Part shown: positions 5,754 through 9,910 of the stretch, piece by piece
How the letters are laid out: each line of letters starts with the position of its first letter
How positions within the stretch are numbered: position 1 is the stretch's first letter
Source of the DNA: JAUXLW01 sp964195005
Lineage (GTDB): Bacteria; Actinomycetota; Acidimicrobiia; Spongiisociales; SHLN01
NCBI GenBank assembly: GCA_964195005.1
Contig: CAXMOO010000185.1
Coordinates: 1-9,910, forward strand
Length of the DNA: 9,910 nucleotides
Reading direction: 5' to 3'
Translations under genes and position numbers: made by a program
Notes under the pieces: generated by a model
Database searches by the model: none
The model's input: the letters and a program-made list of their open reading frames with translations, nothing else
Told to the model about the DNA's origin: nothing

Positions 5754-8066
5754 GTGAGCGACTCCATCATCTACGAAGCCCAACCCATCCCACCTGAAGA
5801 CCCCGGAGATCGTTCCCAAAAGAAGCGCACCGCAATTCTGGGCGCGATCGGCCTGGTGGTGTTGCTTCTGGTGGGCATCGCATTCGGCGCCGCCATCTTC
5901 CGGGGCACCGGTGAAGATCCCCTGGCCGACACTGAAAACACCCGGGTGACGCGTCCGCCCACTCGCGACGACGTAACAACCACGACCGTGCCCCTCACCC
6001 AGAACCGCTCATTCGGATCGGAAGACTCGACAGGTGGATATGCGATCGCGCCCCGCCCACCCCGCGGCGAGCCCACCCCACCACTGGCCCGGATCACCTT
6101 CGACTGGGAGCGGATCGTGCTCGATCTGAGCGACGGCGACGGGTCCCGATCGACTTATATCCAGCAAGTGGCCGCCATCGGCGACGGCTTTGTCGCCCTG
6201 GGCATGAGCTACAACGAACAGGACGGCACCGGCCAGGCCGTCACCTGGCTGTCGGAGGATGGGTCCGACTGGACGCGCCAGGATCTGGTCGGAGATTTCA
6301 CCAACGCCAACGTCTGGCAGTTTTCCTTCAACGAGCACGGCGGAATTGCCATCGGGGATTCCTGGGAGAGCCCAAACGGCGGAAACGAATTCTATGAATT
6401 CCGTCAGGGCGCCTCAGTGGTGTGGACCACCGTCGACGGCTCCACCTGGCAGCGCAGCGAGTTCCCCCGAGAAACCGGCTCCAATCAGACCCTCTATCTG
6501 CACACCGGCGTCGCCGGGCCCAATGGATTCGTTGTTTTCGGAACAGCCGAGCAAGCGCCGGATTTCCCGCCGATCATTATCGAGAAGGATGGCTTGCGCC
6601 TCGAACTGAGCAACCAGAACTTCGGTTATCGAGTGCTCGACGCCTCCGGAAATGTGCTGGCATCTGGCAGCCAGGACGAGATCTACCGGTACAACGAAGA
6701 GAATGAGGGCCAGGGCATCTACGACCCTGTCACCAACGAGCTGATCGTCTCAGTCCCGTACGACGTCTGGGAGCAGGCGTTCGCCGACGCTTATGAACGG
6801 ACGGGAAGCGGACCGTTTGGCCAATTCATCTATACGCCGGTCGACGTCGTCATCGAGCACGGCGGGTATCGGATAACCGTCAACGAGGAGACGACTTACT
6901 CCGTGGAAATCATCGCCACGGGCGAGATCATTGTGAGCGGCAACGCCGAAAGCCTCTGGCAGGGACCGCCCCCGGTGATAACCGACGCCGGGGGCAACGT
7001 CCTGATGTCGTTCACCTGGGATGAGTTCTATCTGGCTCAGGAGACTTCCCGGCCGGGCGGGGAGGACCCTTACGCCGACTACTCAGCGGACAGCATCGTT
7101 TATTTCTCGCCGGATGGCGTCAACTGGGAGTCGCGCACACTGGAATCAGGGGCCACGCAATCGAACTTCGAGTCGGTGGGCGTGACCGAACGCGGGTTTA
7201 TCGCGATCCACTACAGCTACGACGAAGGTGGTGAGAATCGCCAGGTACGGGAGAGCTCCAACGGACTGGACTGGACCGTGGTGGCCGAGCTCCCCCGGGA
7301 TCAGTATCTGTCGAACATGACCCAGGGTGCCGGCAGCACGCTGATCGCCTTCGGCGACACCGACAATGGGCAGGCAGTCTGGGCATCGGAGGACGGCGTG
7401 AACTGGTATGAGGCCCTGGGTGCTCAGGTGCCCGAGGAGGAAGACGTCTACGAATGGTTCAACTGGCTCGCCAGTGGCGAACTGGGAACAGTCGTAGTCG
7501 GAAGTCGCGAGACCGACACCTATCGGGCTCAGGAGCCCGGCCCGCTCACCATCACCCAGGACGAATACACACTTACCTTCGATGATTACGACTGGCCGCC
7601 GCGGATAACCGTGGTCGACAACACCACCGGTGACATCGTCATCGACGTACTTCTCAATGAGGGAGAGGAAACGGCACTGCCCACCGGCTTCTACTACGAG
7701 GACGGGGTAACGATCATCGAGAACAACGACACCGTTCTCCTGGCCATCACCGATGAGGAATTCGACGCTGCCCAGCAGGCCCGCTGGGGTGGCTACGAGT
7801 ACGGGGAGCAGTATGAGCCGCCTACGCCCACTATGTACTTCTCCACCGACCTGGATCAGTGGTTCGAGGTATCGCTGGAAGGCGTCGTCGATGGCTACAT
7901 CAACACTGCCGCCATCGGCAGCAATGCTGTCGTGCTAACCACCGAGGTGTTTGCGGAGTACGAGATCCTCGAGGAGTACGCCCTTGGAGCGAGCCCAACA
8001 ATCGCCCCCGACGGGTTCGGGTCGCAGAACTCGGAGCTCGTGATCTACGTAGGCCGGCCACAGTAA
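5754..8066 (+). CDS. Membrane-anchored Asp-box (BNR-like) propeller protein with three inserted modules
   Basis: This 770-residue protein has a 24-residue cytosolic start ending in KK, one membrane segment (about 26-49), a Thr/Pro-rich linker (60-112) and a large extracytoplasmic part. Six S/T-x-D-G-x-x-W-like motifs end in Trp at 173, 232, 458, 507, 551 and 703, the signature of BNR/Asp-box blades; the last (STDLDQW) lacks the Gly. This suggests a propeller, but sialidase catalytic residues are not evident, so a binding or sensing role is more likely than hydrolysis. Related modules are inserted at about 274-347, 362-430 (between motifs 2 and 3) and 596-677 (between 5 and 6). GTG 5754 is preferred for its GGGGAGG ribosome site and because the protein then begins just before the anchor; the open frame extends to 5625 but crosses the promoter and repeat. 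Its function is unknown. Confidence 0.8.
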   Translation: MSDSIIYEAQPIPPEDPGDRSQKKRTAILGAIGLVVLLLVGIAFGAAIFRGTGEDPLADTENTRVTRPPTRDDVTTTTVPLTQNRSFGSEDSTGGYAIAPRPPRGEPTPPLARITFDWERIVLDLSDGDGSRSTYIQQVAAIGDGFVALGMSYNEQDGTGQAVTWLSEDGSDWTRQDLVGDFTNANVWQFSFNEHGGIAIGDSWESPNGGNEFYEFRQGASVVWTTVDGSTWQRSEFPRETGSNQTLYLHTGVAGPNGFVVFGTAEQAPDFPPIIIEKDGLRLELSNQNFGYRVLDASGNVLASGSQDEIYRYNEENEGQGIYDPVTNELIVSVPYDVWEQAFADAYERTGSGPFGQFIYTPVDVVIEHGGYRITVNEETTYSVEIIATGEIIVSGNAESLWQGPPPVITDAGGNVLMSFTWDEFYLAQETSRPGGEDPYADYSADSIVYFSPDGVNWESRTLESGATQSNFESVGVTERGFIAIHYSYDEGGENRQVRESSNGLDWTVVAELPRDQYLSNMTQGAGSTLIAFGDTDNGQAVWASEDGVNWYEALGAQVPEEEDVYEWFNWLASGELGTVVVGSRETDTYRAQEPGPLTITQDEYTLTFDDYDWPPRITVVDNTTGDIVIDVLLNEGEETALPTGFYYEDGVTIIENNDTVLLAITDEEFDAAQQARWGGYEYGEQYEPPTPTMYFSTDLDQWFEVSLEGVVDGYINTAAIGSNAVVLTTEVFAEYEILEEYALGASPTIAPDGFGSQNSELVIYVGRPQ

Positions 8067-8153
8067 TAAACCCGGGACCATTCCTTGCTTTGAGGCGTCG
8101 GGTGGCGCCGGCCGGCCCGCTACGCTCAACCAGCCACGCCTCAGGGAGAAACC

Positions 8154-8618
8154 ATGCTGCAAATGGTGCCGAAGGAAGAGTTGATGGAAATGGTGGGATC
8201 CGAATTCGGTCCCTCGGAGTGGCTCGAGGTGAATCAGGACCGGATCAACCAGTTCGCAGATGCCACTCTCGACCACCAATTCATCCATGTAGACGAAGAC
8301 CTTGCCAAGCAAACCCCGTTTGGCGGCACCATCGCCCACGGCTACCTGAGCCTGTCTCTCCTTCCGCACCTGGTAACCGACCTGACCGTGTTGCCCGAGA
8401 ACACGATCATGGTCGTCAACTACGGAATAGATCGGCTCCGCTTTCTGGCCCCGGTGAAGTCGGGCAGCGAGGTCCGGGCCCGGGTCAAGCTGCTCGACGT
8501 CACCGAAAAAGGGCCGGGACGGTTGCTGATCAAGACTGAGGTCACTTTGGAGATAAACGGCGACGACAAACCGGCTCTTGTCGCCGAGACTCTCACAATG
8601 GCCGTTACCGCCGGTTGA
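8154..8618 (+). CDS. MaoC-like (R)-specific enoyl-CoA hydratase/dehydratase
   Basis: This 154-residue single hotdog-fold protein is of usual length for the family. The hydratase-2 motif is clear: FADATLDHQFIHVD (34-47), with Asp40 and His45 spaced D-x4-H as in the catalytic pair of Aeromonas PhaJ, then TPFGGTIAHGYLSLSL (54-69). The enzyme would hydrate a trans-2-enoyl-CoA to (R)-3-hydroxyacyl-CoA, or run in reverse, in the cytosol; the acyl substrate is not readable from sequence. AGGGAG (8143-8148) lies 5 nt before the ATG. TACGCT (8121-8126) could be a -10 box, giving a start near 8133. The stop overlaps the next gene's ATG by one base, so the two form a transcription unit. Confidence 0.9.
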   Translation: MLQMVPKEELMEMVGSEFGPSEWLEVNQDRINQFADATLDHQFIHVDEDLAKQTPFGGTIAHGYLSLSLLPHLVTDLTVLPENTIMVVNYGIDRLRFLAPVKSGSEVRARVKLLDVTEKGPGRLLIKTEVTLEINGDDKPALVAETLTMAVTAG

Positions 8619-9601
8619 TGCGAGCCCTGCTCTGCACAGAGTTGGGCCGGGCGGACAAGCTCCAGCTGGGGATCGCTCCCGACCCCGAGCCGGGGCCAGG
8701 CGAGGTGGTGATCGAGGTTGCGGTGGCTGCGCTCAATTTTCCAGACACCCTGATCATCGAGGGAAGGTATCAGTTCCGGCCCGAACCGCCGTTTTCACCC
8801 GGTGGGGAAGCCGCCGGGGTAATCGCGGCTGTGGGCGAAGGAGTCGAACTGGCGTTAGGGACCCGGGTGGTGGCAGTTCACACCTTTGGAGCTTTCGCTG
8901 AGAAGTGGCTAGTCCCGGCAACCGGCGTGCTTCCGATGCCCCCCGGCTTCTCGTCCGAGCAGGCGGCAGGCTTCACCCTCACATACGGCACGTCTTACTA
9001 CGCCCTCAAGCAACGAGCCCACCTGCACGAGGGAGAGACGCTCCTTGTGCTCGGAGCAGCCGGAGGTGTGGGAAGTGCCGCAGTGGAGCTGGGGAGCGTC
9101 ATGGGCGCCATCGTCGTCGCCGCGGCCGGCACTGCCGACAAGCTTGCAGTTGCTTCCGATCTGGGCGCCGCTCACACAATCAACTACGCCGACGAGGATC
9201 TCAAAAGTGCGGTGAAGAAGCTCACCGATGGGCGAGGAGCCGACGTGGTCTACGACCCGGTGGGAGGCGAGATCTCAGAAGCGGCGTTTCGGGCCACAGC
9301 CTGGGACGGCCGCTACCTGGTGGTCGGATTCGCCTCGGGAGACATCCCGTCCCTTCCTCTCAACTTGCCCCTCCTGAAGGGAGCCTCGGTGGTCGGGGTC
9401 TTTTGGGGAAGCTGGATCGGACGGGAACCGGCGGCGGCTGCCGAGAACATTGGCGAGCTGTACGAGCTGGCATCGAGCGGAAAGATCAGCCCCCGGATCA
9501 GCTCGGTGCACGAGTTGGAAGATTATGAGGAGGCCTTTTCCCAGCTGACAGAGCGGCGCGCCAAAGGCAAGGTCCTGCTGCGGGTGGCAGCTACTAACTG
9601 A
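8618..9601 (+). CDS. Zinc-independent NADPH:quinone oxidoreductase (MDR superfamily)
   Basis: This 327-residue medium-chain dehydrogenase/reductase is of the quinone oxidoreductase type. The N-terminal GroES-like part holds ALNFPDTLIIEGRYQ (38-52) and PGGEAAGVI (61-69), without the zinc-ligand pattern of alcohol dehydrogenases. The nucleotide-binding fold has LVLGAAGGVGSAAVELG (143-159) with the AAGGVG loop, then GADVVYDPVGG (207-217) and GRYLVVGFASG (231-241). It would transfer hydride from NADPH to a quinone, enone or enoyl-CoA-like acceptor; the true acceptor is unknown. The ATG at 8618 lies in TGATG with the MaoC stop, and no separate ribosome site is visible, so translation is probably coupled. 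A TTG three bases earlier is in frame and less likely. Pairing with a MaoC protein hints at a role in acyl-CoA metabolism. Confidence 0.9.
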   Translation: MRALLCTELGRADKLQLGIAPDPEPGPGEVVIEVAVAALNFPDTLIIEGRYQFRPEPPFSPGGEAAGVIAAVGEGVELALGTRVVAVHTFGAFAEKWLVPATGVLPMPPGFSSEQAAGFTLTYGTSYYALKQRAHLHEGETLLVLGAAGGVGSAAVELGSVMGAIVVAAAGTADKLAVASDLGAAHTINYADEDLKSAVKKLTDGRGADVVYDPVGGEISEAAFRATAWDGRYLVVGFASGDIPSLPLNLPLLKGASVVGVFWGSWIGREPAAAAENIGELYELASSGKISPRISSVHELEDYEEAFSQLTERRAKGKVLLRVAATN

Positions 9602-9610
9602 GCAGCACCT

Positions 9611-9772
9611 GGTGTCCGGCGTCGTAAGTTTGTGCTGATATCGCCAAGCACTCGGCGCCTCTGGCAAGGACGCAGGACGAAGGCATAGTGGAGCTACGTC
9701 GAGGACGAGGACGCAGGCAGCGGCGTCGAGGGCCGGCGAGATTCTGTGCAGGACTTGCGACGCGGGGCACTA
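9611..9772. mobile_element. MITE-like palindromic element with ~36-bp terminal inverted repeats
   Basis: The left arm (about 9611-9645, GGTGTCCGGCGTCGTAAGTT then TGTGCTGATATCGCC) is an imperfect inverted copy of the right arm (about 9735-9772, which ends in GACTTGCGACGCGGGGCACTA). Many departures from pairing are G-U compatible in the plus-strand RNA. About 90 bp lie between, including imperfect direct repeats of GGACGCAGG, and no plausible coding sequence. The arms match the repeats at 596 and 5591. It lies between two convergent genes, and the right arm supplies the TAG stop of the short-chain dehydrogenase. I did not recognise a clean target-site duplication. Confidence 0.6.
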
Positions 9773-9910
9773 GGACTGCAGCCCTCCAATACCCATCGAG
9801 GAACGCAGCTTGCGCATCCCCCCAAGCCAGCGTTCGTAATCACCGGCCTTGTTTTGGAAGTAGTCCTCCACTTCGGGATGGGGCAGGATCAAGAACTTCT
9901 CGGCCGCAAT
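9770..9910 (-). CDS. Short-chain dehydrogenase/reductase, C-terminal fragment
   Basis: The minus-strand frame is open from the window edge to TAG at 9772-9770 and gives 46 residues. The stretch KFLILPHPEVEDYFQNKAGD and the following YERWLGGMRKL match the C-terminal end of a group of actinobacterial SDR-family oxidoreductases (FLILPHPEV, DYxRWLGGM), to my knowledge. The Rossmann fold and the Ser-Tyr-Lys site lie outside the window, so the substrate cannot be judged. The final residues GGLQS and the stop codon coincide with the edge of the inverted-repeat element, as in the lipoprotein at 5592. Confidence 0.75.
   Translation of the reverse strand: MAAEKFLILPHPEVEDYFQNKAGDYERWLGGMRKLRSSMGIGGLQS

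Noticed and set aside
7859..8539. Plus-strand open frame across the propeller 3' end and MaoC gene
   Set aside because: It is an Arg/Pro-rich shadow in a frame different from two genes with clear family or motif evidence.

Overview
The window reads as chromosomal DNA of a high-GC actinobacterium, most likely an Acidimicrobiia-type lineage. The reasons are the codon usage, the Thr/Pro-rich tethers on the exported proteins, a candidate leaderless gene start, a protein family I associate only with actinobacteria, and best-fit resemblance of the enzymes to actinobacterial acyl-CoA and branched-chain metabolism. This assignment is inference; no rRNA or other marker gene is present.

Layout. Bases 1-141 are the C-terminus of a tyrosine recombinase whose body lies outside the window. 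It stops 39 bp short of the 3' end of a minus-strand tRNA-Phe, as expected for an integrative element inserted in that tRNA. Bases 180-559 hold a minus-strand tRNA-Glu, tRNA-Asp, tRNA-Phe cluster, with two tandem degenerate copies of the tRNA-Asp 3' half wedged between Asp and Phe. Bases 560-1139 are non-coding and filled with decayed G-rich and palindromic repeats.

From 1140 the window is gene-dense. A conserved uncharacterised protein (minus strand) diverges from a two-gene operon: a leucine/valine-type amino-acid dehydrogenase, overlapping by 4 bp a fused alpha-beta E1 of a branched-chain 2-oxoacid dehydrogenase. Together these would deaminate branched-chain amino acids and start the oxidative decarboxylation of the resulting 2-oxoacids; no E2 or E3 gene is present here. 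Next come a small lipoprotein and a 770-residue membrane-anchored Asp-box (BNR-like) propeller protein behind a good ECF-sigma-type promoter. The two share a module of roughly 60-80 residues that I do not recognise: once in the lipoprotein and three times as insertions in the propeller. A MaoC-type enoyl-CoA hydratase and a zinc-free quinone oxidoreductase follow as a tightly coupled pair, and the window ends in the C-terminus of a minus-strand short-chain dehydrogenase.

The most interesting signals are (1) the module shared by the two adjacent exported proteins, (2) a dispersed palindromic repeat family seen at about 596, 5591 and 9611-9772, whose end appears to supply the last codons and TAG stop of two unrelated genes, and (3) the tRNA-Asp 3'-half array, which includes a 12-bp sequence exactly complementary to the tRNA-Asp T arm.
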